DNA from: Lachnospiraceae bacterium
Lineage (GTDB): Bacteria; Bacillota; Clostridia; Lachnospirales; Lachnospiraceae
Assembly (NCBI GenBank): GCA_900771195.1
Contig: CAAGMZ010000005.1
Span: 18,819 to 82,818, forward strand
Length of the DNA: 64,000 nucleotides
Direction of reading: 5' to 3'
A program made the position numbers and the translations under genes. The notes below the pieces were generated by a model. That model searched no databases. It was given only the letters and a program-made list of their open reading frames with translations, and was not told where the DNA came from. Each line of letters begins with the position of its first letter. Positions within the stretch are counted from its first letter, which is position 1. Positions 53,076-63,561 of this stretch are shown piece by piece.

Positions 53076-53976
53076 ATCATTAGGCTACTGCATCGGTCAG
53101 GGGTTCAAGAACATAGGAAGAAACAGGATATTTTCGCTTGCGTCGATTGCTACGATGGCATTGTGCATATTTATCCTTGGATTGTTTTTCTCTGTAAGCT
53201 CCAATGTTAAGTACATGGTTGAGCAGATGTCGGAAACTCTGTGCGTCAAGGTGTTTTTTGACAAAGGAATATCTGACGAGAGGATACAGTCCATAGGTAA
53301 TTCCATAAAAGAATACGATGGTGTAACTACCATCCATTATACCTCCAAAGAGGAAGCATGGGAGAATTACAAGCAGGAATATTTCGGCGAAGAGTACATG
53401 TACATAGCAGACGGATTTAAGGATAACAATCCTCTCTCCGATTCAGCTTCATATGAGGTGTATTTCAAGGATGCTGAGATGCAGGACGAGCTTGTTAAAT
53501 ACATCAATACCATAGATGGAGTCAGACGCGTGAACAGTTCGGAGGTTACGGCTGACAGCCTTTCGGAGATAAGCAGCCTGGTTGGACTTATCTCAATCGT
53601 GATGTTCCTTATTTTGCTGGCAATTGCGCTTTTCCTGATTAACAACACGATTGCCATAGGAATCTCGGTTCGGAAGGAAGAGATATATGTAATGAAGCTT
53701 CTGGGAGCCCGGAATGCATTTATCAGGGCGCCGTTTATTGTGGAAGGTGTAGTTATCGGGATTTTCGGCGCAGTAATTCCGCTTGCGCTTATGTACATCG
53801 GATATGACAGCATTGTAAGTTATGTCCTTACCAAGTTTTCGTTTCTCGCAAATGTTCTGGTGTTCATGCCTGTAGGACAGATAATGTTAGCATTTGTTCC
53901 TGTGGCGCTTATACTGGGGCTTGGATTGGGACTCATAGGAAGTCTGATTTCCGTAGGAAGACATCTTAACGTATAG
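53065..53976 (+). CDS. ftsX: Cell-division membrane protein FtsX
   Basis: 303 residues from ATG 53065. Four TM helices (about 25-45, 175-200, 225-250, 275-295) and a 120-residue outer domain between the first two (VKVFFDKGISDERI, SYEVYFKDAE) are standard for Gram-positive FtsX. It conveys FtsE's ATP cycle to an outer hydrolase complex. The gene for a PcsB-like protein, its usual partner, follows after 8 nt. Confidence 0.96.
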   Translation: MKFKSLGYCIGQGFKNIGRNRIFSLASIATMALCIFILGLFFSVSSNVKYMVEQMSETLCVKVFFDKGISDERIQSIGNSIKEYDGVTTIHYTSKEEAWENYKQEYFGEEYMYIADGFKDNNPLSDSASYEVYFKDAEMQDELVKYINTIDGVRRVNSSEVTADSLSEISSLVGLISIVMFLILLAIALFLINNTIAIGISVRKEEIYVMKLLGARNAFIRAPFIVEGVVIGIFGAVIPLALMYIGYDSIVSYVLTKFSFLANVLVFMPVGQIMLAFVPVALILGLGLGLIGSLISVGRHLNV

Positions 53977-53984
53977 GAGGCAGT

Positions 53985-55334
53985 ATGAAAAAGATTTTTA
54001 AACATGCAGCACGCTGCTTTGTGTGCGTTTGCCTGACGGCTGTTATGTGTATGAACGGCAATATCAGTACATACGCAACAAACCAGAGCGATGTTGATGA
54101 GGCACGCAAACAGGCAGAAGCCACTAAGGACAAAATAAACGAACTTAACGGAGAACTTTCCGATATAAGCGGAAAGATGGAAGAGGTTGAAAAATATGTG
54201 CAGGAACTGGATGTCCAGTTGGATGCCCTGACAGCCAATATTCAGTATTATCAGGGGCTTATAGCCGATAAGGAAGGCGAAATTACAGCCAAGAACGAAG
54301 AGATTAACATTAAACAGCAGGAGATAGACGCTAAGAATACTGAACTTAATCAGGCACAGAAGGAAGAAAAAGAACAGTATGATGCCATGGCTCTCAGGAT
54401 ACAGTACATGTATGAGCAGGGAGATGCGTCGGCGCTGGATGCTATTTTTTCGTCGAAAGATATATCGGACCTTCTTGGAAGGGCAGAGTATTTTGCAAGC
54501 ATAACTGCCTATGACAGGCAGCAGCTTCAGGTCATAAAGGAAACGGAAGACAGAATAACGCTTCTTCTCTCGGAGCTCACCAACGACAAGGCAGAACTTG
54601 ATGAAGAGAAGGCCGAGCTCGAAACCCAGAAGACCGAGCTTGTAAGCTACAAGACCGAGCTGGAGGAGCAGGAGGCATCAGTAATTACAGCAATGGCTGC
54701 ACAAGAGGCGGCAATGACCAGTCTGGCAAACCAGCAGGATTATATTGAGAAGCGCAGACAGGAGGAAGAAGCCAATCTCAAGGCCCAGCAGGAAGAGGCG
54801 GCAAGACTTCAGGCCCTCTGGGAGGAAGAGCAGCGCAGGCAGGCTGAACAGGGCGTGGATGCGGATGCAGCCAATAAGAAAAAGCTTGATGAGATTGGAC
54901 TCAACGGAGGCTTCACATGGCCGCTTCCCGGATACAACCATATCTCCTCAAGATTTGGAAACCGTGTTCTTTACGGCGTGCCCGGATTCCATGGAGGCGT
55001 TGATATATCAGGAGTCAGCCCGGTTACAGGAAAAGCTGTTTACGGAGCTCCAATCGTAGCCGCATACGACGGCACGGTTGAGGTTGCCAGATATTATGTA
55101 TATGGTGCCGATTACGGAAACTGTGTTCAGATTAACCATGGTGCCGGCGTTGTGACCAGATATGCACATATGTCCAAAATAGCTGTTTCAGAGGGGCAGA
55201 CAGTTAAGGCCGGAGATGTTATAGGCTATGTGGGCAATACAGGAAATTCTTTCGGAGCACATCTTCACCTTGCACTTATTTCAAAAGGGCAGTTGATTGA
55301 CCCGTTGCTTTATTTTACAGTACCTTCATATTGA
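53985..55334 (+). CDS. PcsB/EnvC-like murein hydrolase with M23 domain
   Basis: 449 residues. Signal peptide (about 1-27), then a long coiled coil (about 35-290) that should dock on FtsX, and a C-terminal LytM/M23 domain (about 310-449). Zn ligands are in FHGGVDISG (His, Asp) and GAHLHLAL (HxH), so the peptidase site looks active, unlike degenerate EnvC proteins. Operon placement with ftsEX supports a role in splitting septal peptidoglycan. It exports through Sec. Confidence 0.93.
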   Translation: MKKIFKHAARCFVCVCLTAVMCMNGNISTYATNQSDVDEARKQAEATKDKINELNGELSDISGKMEEVEKYVQELDVQLDALTANIQYYQGLIADKEGEITAKNEEINIKQQEIDAKNTELNQAQKEEKEQYDAMALRIQYMYEQGDASALDAIFSSKDISDLLGRAEYFASITAYDRQQLQVIKETEDRITLLLSELTNDKAELDEEKAELETQKTELVSYKTELEEQEASVITAMAAQEAAMTSLANQQDYIEKRRQEEEANLKAQQEEAARLQALWEEEQRRQAEQGVDADAANKKKLDEIGLNGGFTWPLPGYNHISSRFGNRVLYGVPGFHGGVDISGVSPVTGKAVYGAPIVAAYDGTVEVARYYVYGADYGNCVQINHGAGVVTRYAHMSKIAVSEGQTVKAGDVIGYVGNTGNSFGAHLHLALISKGQLIDPLLYFTVPSY

Positions 55335-55343
55335 TGATGTTAT

Positions 55344-55367
55344 CCCCCGGCGACAAACAGCCGGGGG
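55344..55367 (+). terminator. Hairpin between the PcsB-like and ctpA genes
   Basis: CCCCCGGC, loop GACAAACA, GCCGGGGG, followed only by AAATTTG. It has no T tract, so it probably stabilises or attenuates rather than ends the transcript. Confidence 0.5.
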
Positions 55368-55401
55368 AAATTTGCGTAATTTAGTATAGGAGCATTCCGA
55401 C

Positions 55402-56649
55402 ATGGATCAGATGTATTTTAATAACAATTGGCAGAGAGAAGAGGAAGAAAGAAAAAAAAGAACAAAAGCAACATGGAAGGGCGTTCTTATAGGAGTACTT
55501 TCAACCATACTGGTGATGATTATAGCAGTCGGAGTGGTGTTTGCCGTTAACAACGGAAGAAATCAGAAGAATGTTAATTTGTCTCTTGGCAATGATGTTG
55601 CCGCCAAGATGAACACCATAAAGGAATATATAGACGAGTACTTTCTTTACGAGGTGGATGAGGAAAAGCTTGACGAAGCAGTGTATGCCGCCATGTTAAG
55701 CGGCCTTGATGACAAATACGCAAAGTATTATACAGCTGAAGAATATAAGGAAATGCAGGCAAGCACTGAAGGAGTTTTTTACGGAATAGGCTGTGTCGTG
55801 ATGCAGGACCCTGACACCGGTATAATAACTGTTGTCCAGCCATATGAAGGTTCTCCGGCGGAAGAGGCAGGTATACAGGCGGATGACGAGATAATTGCTG
55901 TTGACGGTAATGCTGTTGACGGAATGGATTTGGATCAGACTATTTCAATGATAAGAGGCGAGGAGGGCACAACCGTCAGCGTGACTGTAAAGCGCGGGGA
56001 CGAAGAGCTTACATTGAACATAGTCCGCCGTAAAATAGATATTATTACCGCGGATGGTGAAATGCTTGATAACAACATAGGATATATTATAATAGACCAG
56101 TTTGACGGAGTGACGACCAGCCAGTTTAAAACTGCTTTTAATGAGCTGAAAGAACAGGGAATGGAAGGACTTATCATCGACATACGAAATAATCCCGGGG
56201 GGCGGCTTGACGTTGTCACCGATATGCTCGATGAGCTTCTTCCGGAAGGTCTTATTGTATATACAGAGGATAAAAACGGAAAGCGCGAAGAAATAAGGTC
56301 GGATGCGGATGCTGAGCTTGACATTCCGTGTGCAGTAGTAGTAAACGGCAACAGTGCCAGCGCTTCTGAGATTTTTTCCGGTGCACTGCAGGATTACGGC
56401 CTTGCGGAAATAATAGGTACACAGACCTTCGGAAAAGGAATAGTACAGTCGATGTGGCGCCTTGAAGATGGTTCTGCCATCAAGATGACAGTTGAAAACT
56501 ATTACACGCCCAACGGAAGATGTATTCACGGAGTGGGTATCACACCGGATCAGGTTGTGGAATTTGACAGTGATGCTTATGAGGAGGACGGCACGGATAC
56601 GCAGCTCAATGCGGCAATCGACTATATAATGGGACAAATAGGAAAGTAG
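55402..56649 (+). CDS. ctpA: S41 carboxy-terminal processing protease
   Basis: 415 residues. One TM helix (about 28-50), CTPA-type N-terminal helical region, PDZ domain (about 125-210; GIGCVVMQ, SPAEEAGIQADDEIIAVDG) and S41 core with DIRNNPGGRLD. The catalytic Ser lies in NGNSASASEIFSGAL and Lys in TFGKGIVQSM. It is anchored outside and cuts C-terminal ends of exported proteins. In other species CtpA enzymes degrade or mature cell-wall hydrolases, which suits its position after the PcsB-like gene. Confidence 0.94.
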   Translation: MDQMYFNNNWQREEEERKKRTKATWKGVLIGVLSTILVMIIAVGVVFAVNNGRNQKNVNLSLGNDVAAKMNTIKEYIDEYFLYEVDEEKLDEAVYAAMLSGLDDKYAKYYTAEEYKEMQASTEGVFYGIGCVVMQDPDTGIITVVQPYEGSPAEEAGIQADDEIIAVDGNAVDGMDLDQTISMIRGEEGTTVSVTVKRGDEELTLNIVRRKIDIITADGEMLDNNIGYIIIDQFDGVTTSQFKTAFNELKEQGMEGLIIDIRNNPGGRLDVVTDMLDELLPEGLIVYTEDKNGKREEIRSDADAELDIPCAVVVNGNSASASEIFSGALQDYGLAEIIGTQTFGKGIVQSMWRLEDGSAIKMTVENYYTPNGRCIHGVGITPDQVVEFDSDAYEEDGTDTQLNAAIDYIMGQIGK

Positions 56650-56678
56650 CTTATAAATCTGCGGACTACTGAAATAAT

Positions 56679-56692
56679 CGAACTAATGTTCT
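56679..56692 (+). promoter_or_regulatory. LexA (SOS) box upstream of uvrBA
   Basis: CGAACTAATGTTCT fits the Gram-positive LexA/DinR consensus CGAAC-N4-GTTCG with one change at the last base. It lies 8 bp before the -35 box of the uvrB promoter. Confidence 0.8.
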
Positions 56693-56700
56693 AAAACATA

Positions 56701-56729
56701 TGGACAAATGAACCGGTCTGTGGTATTAT
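56701..56729 (+). promoter_or_regulatory. uvrB promoter
   Basis: TGGACA (56701-56706), 17-bp spacer, TATTAT (56724-56729). The first bases also form ATGGACAAA, which is complementary to TTTGTCCAT (56761-56769) just before a T-rich run, so the promoter overlaps a possible terminator of the upstream operon. Confidence 0.6.
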
Positions 56730-56867
56730 CAAAAGTGTGTTTGCCATGGAAAAAGGCTTGTTTGTCCATTTTTATTTTTTTGAATGTTTTGTCATAAGCG
56801 GAGAATGATAATTTTGTAAAATGCAATTATTTCAGTCCCCGAATTATATAAGAAAGAAGATGATTAA

Positions 56868-58850
56868 ATGGAGTTCAGATTACATGCACCATACCGGCCG
56901 ACCGGCGACCAGCCGCAGGCAATTGAAAACCTGATAAAAGGCTTCAGGGATGGCGACCAGTTCCAGACGCTGCTCGGCGTCACCGGCTCAGGAAAGACAT
57001 TTACAATGGCCAATGTAATTCAGGCACTCCAGAGACCGACGCTTGTAATCGCCCACAACAAAACGCTGGCAGCCCAGCTCTACAGTGAATTCAAGGAATT
57101 TTTTCCTGAGAATGCGGTTGAGTATTTTGTGTCCTACTACGATTACTATCAGCCGGAGGCATATGTGCCGTCCACAGACACATACATTGAAAAGGATTCT
57201 GACATCAATGATGAAATAGATAAGCTTCGACATTCAGCTACGGCAGCCCTTTCGGAGCGTCGGGATGTAATAATCGTGGCCAGTGTGTCATGCATATACG
57301 GTCTGGGAAGTCCCATCGACTACAAGGAGATGGTAGTATCGCTGCGCCCCGGAATGGAGCGGGACCGCGATGACGTGATACGCCAGCTCATCGATATGCA
57401 GTACACAAGAAATGATATGGATTTCAAGCGAGGCACCTTCAGGGTTCACGGCGACGTTCTGGAAATATTTCCCGCGTCCAGCGATGACAGAGCCGTGAGG
57501 GTGGAATTTTTCGGGGACGAAGTAGACAGAATAACAGAGATAGATGCACTTACCGGAGAGATTAAGGAAGAACTTAAGCACACGGCAGTATTCCCGGCAT
57601 CACATTATGTGGTTCCCCACGACAAGCTGGTAAAGGCAGCATCTGACATCAGGGAAGAAGCAAAAGAACGGGTAGCATATTTCAGAAGCCGGGACAAGCT
57701 TATAGAGGCTCAGAGGATTGAGGAACGGACGAACTTTGATGTGGAAATGCTGCTTGAAACAGGCTTTTGCTCGGGAATTGAAAATTATTCAAGACATCTT
57801 TCGGGACTTGCGGCGGGAACACCGCCATGGACGTTGATGGATTATTTTCCGGATGACTACATTATTATGGTTGATGAATCACATATTACAATACCGCAGG
57901 TGCGCGGAATGTATTTTGGAGACCGTTCCCGCAAAACAACTCTGGTAGATTATGGCTTCCGGCTTCCCTCAGCACTTGATAACAGACCGTTAAGCTTTGA
58001 AGAATTCGAGAGCAAAATAAACCAGATGCTTTTTGTATCTGCCACTCCGTCAGTTTATGAGTCGGAGCATGAGCTTAACCGTGTGGAGCAGATTATAAGG
58101 CCGACGGGACTTCTTGACCCTGAAGTATCGGTAAGACCGGTTCAGGGACAGATAGATGACCTTATTTCGGAAGTCAACAAAGAGACCGCAAAGCATAACA
58201 AGGTCCTCATAACCACACTGACAAAGCGTATGGCAGAGGATCTTACCTCATACATGAAGGAAGCAGGCATAAGGGTGCGCTACCTTCATTCCGACATTGA
58301 CACACTGGAAAGAAGCCAGATAATAAGAGATATGAGGCTGGATGTCTTTGACGTGCTTGTGGGAATCAATCTGCTAAGAGAGGGCCTGGACATACCGGAA
58401 ATAACTCTTGTGGCAATACTCGATGCGGATAAGGAAGGCTTCCTTCGTTCCGAGACATCGCTTATACAGACTATAGGGCGTGCGGCCAGAAACGCCGACG
58501 GACGTGTCATAATGTACGCTGATACCATAACCGATTCAATGCGTAAGGCAATCGACGAGACTGACAGAAGGCGCAGCATACAGCAGAAGTACAATGAGGA
58601 ACACGGAATAACGCCGACCACAATCAAAAAGGCGGTCCGTGACCTTATAACCATATCCGCTGCGGCAGGTGACAGCGGAGCAAAGCTTGAAAAAGACATT
58701 GAATCAATGAGCAATGCAGAGCTTGAGAAGCTTATCCGCGAGCTCAATAAGAAGATGCACAAGGCAGCGGCGGAACTTAATTTTGAGGAGGCTGCCATCA
58801 TAAGGGACAAGATTACAGAAATCAGAAAGACGATTGACGACAATGGCTAA
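56868..58850 (+). CDS. uvrB: Excinuclease ABC subunit B
   Basis: 660 residues. Walker A GVTGSGKT (37-44), beta-hairpin [21 protein letters not shown], helicase motifs ([38 protein letters not shown]) and a C-terminal UVR motif (about 620-655). It verifies damage after UvrA loading and recruits UvrC. It overlaps uvrA by 8 nt. A LexA box in front of the gene predicts SOS induction. uvrC is not in the window. Confidence 0.97.
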   Translation: MEFRLHAPYRPTGDQPQAIENLIKGFRDGDQFQTLLGVTGSGKTFTMANVIQALQRPTLVIAHNKTLAAQLYSEFKEFFPENAVEYFVSYYDYYQPEAYVPSTDTYIEKDSDINDEIDKLRHSATAALSERRDVIIVASVSCIYGLGSPIDYKEMVVSLRPGMERDRDDVIRQLIDMQYTRNDMDFKRGTFRVHGDVLEIFPASSDDRAVRVEFFGDEVDRITEIDALTGEIKEELKHTAVFPASHYVVPHDKLVKAASDIREEAKERVAYFRSRDKLIEAQRIEERTNFDVEMLLETGFCSGIENYSRHLSGLAAGTPPWTLMDYFPDDYIIMVDESHITIPQVRGMYFGDRSRKTTLVDYGFRLPSALDNRPLSFEEFESKINQMLFVSATPSVYESEHELNRVEQIIRPTGLLDPEVSVRPVQGQIDDLISEVNKETAKHNKVLITTLTKRMAEDLTSYMKEAGIRVRYLHSDIDTLERSQIIRDMRLDVFDVLVGINLLREGLDIPEITLVAILDADKEGFLRSETSLIQTIGRAARNADGRVIMYADTITDSMRKAIDETDRRRSIQQKYNEEHGITPTTIKKAVRDLITISAAAGDSGAKLEKDIESMSNAELEKLIRELNKKMHKAAAELNFEEAAIIRDKITEIRKTIDDNG

Positions 58851-61683
58851 ATTTAACAGACAATACATCAAAATACGCGGTGCATGCGAGCATAACCTTA
58901 AGAATATAGATGTGGATATACCACGCGATTCCTTCACGGTGCTCACGGGACTCTCCGGCTCCGGAAAATCATCGCTGGCTTTCGACACGATATATGCGGA
59001 AGGTCAGAGACGCTACATGGAGTCGCTTTCATCCTATGCCAGACAGTTTCTGGGACAGATGGAAAAGCCCAATGTGGAAAGCATAGAGGGGCTTTCCCCT
59101 GCCATATCGATAGACCAGAAGTCCACTAACAGAAATCCCCGTTCAACAGTGGGAACAGTCACCGAAATCTACGATTATCTGCGACTTCTCTATGCACGTG
59201 TGGGCGTGCCTCACTGCCCTAAGTGCGGCCGTGAAATCAAAAGACAGACCATAGACCAGATGGTTGACCAGATAATGGCACTCCCTGAGAAGACCAAGTT
59301 CCAGCTTCTGGCCCCAGTTGTCCGCGGAAGAAAGGGCGAGCATCAAAAGGTTCTGGAGAATGCCAGAAAAAGCGGATATGTGCGTGTCCGCGTTGACGGC
59401 AATGTGTATGAGCTCTCCGAGGAAATTAAGCTTGAGAAAAACAACAAGCACAATATCGAAGTGATTGTGGACCGTCTTATGGTGAAAGAAGGCATGGAAA
59501 AGCGTCTGACGGACTCTATTGAGAATGTAATGAAGCTTTCGGACGGCCTTATGATAGTTGATATAATAGGCGGCGAGCCAATTAATTTCAGTATGAGCTT
59601 TGCATGCCCTGACTGCGGAATAAGTATTGATGAGATAGAGCCGAGAAGCTTTTCTTTTAATAATCCTTTCGGTGCCTGCCCGGAGTGTTTTGGGCTGGGA
59701 TATAAGATGGAATTTGACGAGGAACTGATTATTCCCGATAAGAACCTGAGCATTATGGAGGGCGCAATCCAGGCCATGGGCTGGCAGTCCTGCAATGATA
59801 AGAAAAGCTTTACCTATGCAATTCTTAATGCGCTTGCTGAGGAATACGGATTTTCACTTGATACGCCGTACAGGGACTATCCGGACAAAATCAAAAACAT
59901 ACTGATACACGGAACCGACGGCCATCAGGTAAAGGTGAAGTATACCGGCCAGCGGGGAACGGGCGTGTATCCCATAGCTTTTGAAGGACTCATAAAGAAT
60001 CTGGAGCAGCGTTACCGCGAGACATCTTCCGACACAATGAAGCAGGAATATGAGGAGCTTATGAGAATAACCCCATGCAAGCTCTGCAGGGGACAGAGAC
60101 TCAAGCAGACCTCGCTTGCGGTTACGGTGGGCGACCTTAACATATATCAGGTCACGGAAATGTCAGTGAATAAGCTTGTAAATTATTTTGACACGCTAAA
60201 GCTTACAGAAATGCAGCACAAAATCGGTGACCAGATACTTAAGGAAATTAAAGCCAGAATAGGCTTTCTCAACAATGTGGGCCTCGACTATCTTACTTTG
60301 GCAAGAGCTACTTCCACGCTTTCCGGCGGTGAGGCGCAGAGAATCCGTCTGGCAACACAGATAGGCTCAGGTCTTGTGGGAGTGGTGTATATCCTTGACG
60401 AGCCAAGCATAGGCCTTCACCAGAGGGATAATGATAAGCTTCTTGCAGCGCTTATGAGGCTTCGTGACATCGGCAACACCCTCATCGTGGTGGAGCATGA
60501 CGAGGATACCATGCGGGCGGCGGACTATATCGTGGATATAGGACCCGGGGCCGGTGAGCACGGCGGAGAAGTTGTGGCAGCAGGCACCGCAGAGGAGATA
60601 ATGAAAAATCCCCGGTCCATAACAGGGGCATATCTTTCCGGCAAAATGAGCATCCCGGTTCCCGAAGAGAGGAGAAAGCCCACAGGCTGGATAAAGGTTC
60701 GCGGAGCGCGCCAGAATAATCTTAAGAATATAGATGTCGACATACCGCTTGGCGTGATGACTGTTGTTACGGGCGTTTCAGGCTCAGGCAAAAGCTCTCT
60801 TGTAAACGAGATACTTTATAAGCACCTTTCCCATGACCTTAACCGTTCCCGTATGATAGCCGGGGCCCATGACGGAATCGACGGCCTTGAACAGCTTGAC
60901 AAGGTAATCGCCATAGACCAGTCGCCGATAGGCCGCACCCCTCGCTCCAATCCGGCAACTTACACAGGTGTTTTTGACCTTATAAGGGACCTTTTTGCCA
61001 GCACTGCAGACGCCAAGGCGAAGGGCTACAGTAAGGGCCGTTTCAGCTTCAACGTAAAAGGCGGGCGCTGTGAGGCATGCTCCGGTGATGGCATCATCAA
61101 AATAGAAATGCATTTTCTCCCCGATGTATATGTGCCTTGCGAGGTCTGCGGCGGCAAACGCTACAACCGTGAGACCCTCGAAGTTAAATACAAGGGAAAA
61201 AGCATATATGACGTGCTCAACATGACAGTTGAGGAGGCGGTGAAGTTTTTTGAAAATGTGCCTGCCATAAGGCGCAAAATAGAAACACTCAACGATGTGG
61301 GACTTTCCTATATCCGTCTGGGTCAGCCTTCCACGGAGCTTTCCGGCGGAGAGGCCCAGAGAATAAAGCTTGCTGCCGAGCTTAGCAGGCGCAGTACGGG
61401 AAAGACCATTTACATCCTTGATGAGCCCACCACGGGTCTTCATTTTGAGGATGTGAACAAGCTTGTGGAGATACTCCGTAAGCTTTCCGACAGCGGCAAC
61501 ACGGTTGTTGTCATCGAGCACAACCTTGATGTGATAAAGACAGCCGACTATATCATAGACATTGGTCCCGAGGGCGGAGACAGAGGCGGAACGGTGATAG
61601 CCAAGGGTACTCCGGAGCAGATTGCCAAGGTCTCCAAATCCTACACGGGACAGTATCTGAAAAAGTACCTTAAACGCCCTTAA
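58843..61683 (+). CDS. uvrA: Excinuclease ABC subunit A
   Basis: 946 residues from ATG 58843, inside the end of uvrB. Two ABC ATPase modules: Walker [10 protein letters not shown] (36-44) and GVSGSGKSS, signatures [12 protein letters not shown] and [12 protein letters not shown], Walker B blocks VYILDEPS and IYILDEPT. Zinc sites: CPKCG, CPDCG/CPECF and [14 protein letters not shown]. As a dimer it scans DNA for bulky lesions and delivers UvrB. The start has no strong RBS of its own, so translation is probably coupled to uvrB. Confidence 0.97.
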   Translation: MAKFNRQYIKIRGACEHNLKNIDVDIPRDSFTVLTGLSGSGKSSLAFDTIYAEGQRRYMESLSSYARQFLGQMEKPNVESIEGLSPAISIDQKSTNRNPRSTVGTVTEIYDYLRLLYARVGVPHCPKCGREIKRQTIDQMVDQIMALPEKTKFQLLAPVVRGRKGEHQKVLENARKSGYVRVRVDGNVYELSEEIKLEKNNKHNIEVIVDRLMVKEGMEKRLTDSIENVMKLSDGLMIVDIIGGEPINFSMSFACPDCGISIDEIEPRSFSFNNPFGACPECFGLGYKMEFDEELIIPDKNLSIMEGAIQAMGWQSCNDKKSFTYAILNALAEEYGFSLDTPYRDYPDKIKNILIHGTDGHQVKVKYTGQRGTGVYPIAFEGLIKNLEQRYRETSSDTMKQEYEELMRITPCKLCRGQRLKQTSLAVTVGDLNIYQVTEMSVNKLVNYFDTLKLTEMQHKIGDQILKEIKARIGFLNNVGLDYLTLARATSTLSGGEAQRIRLATQIGSGLVGVVYILDEPSIGLHQRDNDKLLAALMRLRDIGNTLIVVEHDEDTMRAADYIVDIGPGAGEHGGEVVAAGTAEEIMKNPRSITGAYLSGKMSIPVPEERRKPTGWIKVRGARQNNLKNIDVDIPLGVMTVVTGVSGSGKSSLVNEILYKHLSHDLNRSRMIAGAHDGIDGLEQLDKVIAIDQSPIGRTPRSNPATYTGVFDLIRDLFASTADAKAKGYSKGRFSFNVKGGRCEACSGDGIIKIEMHFLPDVYVPCEVCGGKRYNRETLEVKYKGKSIYDVLNMTVEEAVKFFENVPAIRRKIETLNDVGLSYIRLGQPSTELSGGEAQRIKLAAELSRRSTGKTIYILDEPTTGLHFEDVNKLVEILRKLSDSGNTVVVIEHNLDVIKTADYIIDIGPEGGDRGGTVIAKGTPEQIAKVSKSYTGQYLKKYLKRP

Positions 61684-61761
61684 TTCAATTGTCTTTTGGC
61701 GGCAATTATGGTAAGATATGGTAAATGCAATGTTATTCTCAAACATTCAGGAGGAACAGTA

Positions 61762-63306
61762 ATGGACAGAGAACTTGTCGTGGTTATTGACTTTGGCGGC
61801 CAGTACAACCAGCTGGTAGCGCGCCGTGTAAGGGAATGTAAAGTATACTGCGAGATTTATTCATACAGGACGGAGCTGGCGAAGATAAAAGCCATGAATC
61901 CCAAGGGAATCATCCTTACGGGCGGTCCCAACAGCTGTTATGAGCCCGGTGCACCTACCTGCACCGCAGAACTTTTCAACATGGGCGTTCCGGTTCTGGG
62001 ACTCTGCTACGGGGCCCAGCTTATGATGCATGTCCTCGGCGGAAAGGTTGAGAAGGCTCCGGTCCGCGAGTACGGCAAAACAGATGTGAAGGTAGATACC
62101 TCATCCGCTCTTTTTACCAATGTGTCACCTGACACGGTATGCTGGATGAGCCATTTTGATTATATATCCGGGGTTGCGCCGGAATTTAGAATCTGCGCGC
62201 ACACCGCTGACTGCCCCGTTGCAGCAGCAGAAAATCCCGAGAAAAAGCTTTATGCCATCCAGTTCCACCCTGAGGTGCTTCACACGAAAGAGGGAACCAA
62301 GATGATTCACAATTTCGTCCGCGGAATCTGCGGCTGCGCAGGAGACTGGCAGATGAGTTCTTTTGTGGAGCATTCAGTAAAGGAAATCCGTGAGAAGGTT
62401 GGAGATGGCAAGGTTCTTCTTGCTCTTTCGGGCGGCGTTGATTCATCGGTGGCAGCCGCGCTTCTTTCCCGTGCAATCGGAAAGCAGCTGACATGCGTAT
62501 TTGTAGACCACGGTCTCCTTCGCAAGAATGAAGGCGACGAGGTCGAGGCAGTATTCGGCGAAGGTGGAATGTTTGACCTTAATTTCATCCGCGTCAATGC
62601 TCAGGACCGCTATTACAGCAAGCTTGCCGGTGTCACAGAGCCTGAGGCAAAGCGTAAGATAATCGGTGAAGAATTTATAAGAGTATTCGAGGAAGAGGCC
62701 AAGAAAATCGGTGCAGTCGATTTCCTTGCTCAGGGCACCATCTACCCGGACGTGGTAGAGAGCGGTCTTGGCGGCGAGTCAGCCGTCATCAAGTCTCACC
62801 ACAATGTGGGCGGCCTTCCCGACTACGTCGACTTCAAGGAAATCATTGAGCCTCTCCGCAATCTTTTTAAGGATGAGGTCCGCAAGGTTGGCCTTGAACT
62901 CGGAATTCCTGAAAATCTGGTATTCCGTCAGCCTTTCCCCGGTCCGGGACTCGGAATCCGCATCATCGGCGAGGTTACTCCCGACAAGGTCCGCATAGTC
63001 CAGGATGCAGATGCAATCTACCGTGAGGAGATTGCCAAGGCAGGTCTTGACAAGGAGATAAATCAGTATTTTGCTGCTCTCACCAATATGCGCTCCGTGG
63101 GCGTCATGGGCGATGAGCGCACATACGACTACGCTGTTGCGCTCCGCGCGGTGAAGACGGTTGACTTCATGACAGCGGAGAGCGCGGAGATTCCGTGGAG
63201 CGTGCTGCAGACGGTGATGAACAGGATTATTAATGAGGTCAAAGGGATAAACAGGGTATTCTATGATCTGACGAGCAAGCCGCCGGGAACGATAGAGTTT
63301 GAATAG
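61762..63306 (+). CDS. guaA: GMP synthase (glutamine-hydrolysing)
   Basis: 514 residues from ATG 61762 behind AGGAGGAACAGTA. An N-terminal class I amidotransferase (Cys in [10 protein letters not shown], His-Glu in FHPEVLHT) is followed by the ATP-pyrophosphatase ([14 protein letters not shown]) and the dimerisation end [13 protein letters not shown]...[10 protein letters not shown]. It turns XMP into GMP. The last codons encode PPGTIEFE where PPGTIEWE is usual. The 3' end of this gene is a recognised insertion site for integrative elements in many bacteria. Confidence 0.97.
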   Translation: MDRELVVVIDFGGQYNQLVARRVRECKVYCEIYSYRTELAKIKAMNPKGIILTGGPNSCYEPGAPTCTAELFNMGVPVLGLCYGAQLMMHVLGGKVEKAPVREYGKTDVKVDTSSALFTNVSPDTVCWMSHFDYISGVAPEFRICAHTADCPVAAAENPEKKLYAIQFHPEVLHTKEGTKMIHNFVRGICGCAGDWQMSSFVEHSVKEIREKVGDGKVLLALSGGVDSSVAAALLSRAIGKQLTCVFVDHGLLRKNEGDEVEAVFGEGGMFDLNFIRVNAQDRYYSKLAGVTEPEAKRKIIGEEFIRVFEEEAKKIGAVDFLAQGTIYPDVVESGLGGESAVIKSHHNVGGLPDYVDFKEIIEPLRNLFKDEVRKVGLELGIPENLVFRQPFPGPGLGIRIIGEVTPDKVRIVQDADAIYREEIAKAGLDKEINQYFAALTNMRSVGVMGDERTYDYAVALRAVKTVDFMTAESAEIPWSVLQTVMNRIINEVKGINRVFYDLTSKPPGTIEFE

Positions 63307-63365
63307 AGAAAACGACTTGAAGAATGCCGTATTTATGCGGTTTCTGAGGCTTTTAAATAACGATT

Positions 63366-63418
63366 TGATAACAAAATGATAACACTGTGATAAATTGCAT
63401 TATTGATAAATAGTGCAA
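63366..63418. repeat. Repeated TGATAA units and a small dyad downstream of guaA
   Basis: TGATAA occurs at 63366, 63377, 63388 and 63404; the first three are exactly 11 bp apart. The last overlaps a stem TTGCATTATT-GATA-AATAGTGCAA (63395-63418). This could be recombinase arm-type binding or chance in AT-rich DNA. Confidence 0.35.
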
Positions 63419-63451
63419 ATGGTTAACAGGTGTGGTTTCAGATAAGACAAT

Positions 63452-63500
63452 AAAAGGTCTTGTCGAGCTAATGAAAAATTAGCTTGGCAAGACCTTTTTC
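63452..63500. terminator. Terminator downstream of guaA
   Basis: AAAAGGTCTTGTC with AGCTAAT, loop GAAAA, ATTAGCT and GGCAAGACCTTTTT. A long stem of about 20 bp with one mismatch and a clear T tract. Confidence 0.85.
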
Positions 63501-63561
63501 TTTGCCTGAAAGTAAGCCGGCTGAAACGATTCGAAGAGCATTATTTCTTCTTATTTTCAGA

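Noticed and set aside
60784..61746. 321-codon antisense ORF within uvrA
   Set aside because: It is a shadow of the uvrA coding strand, with no family resemblance.
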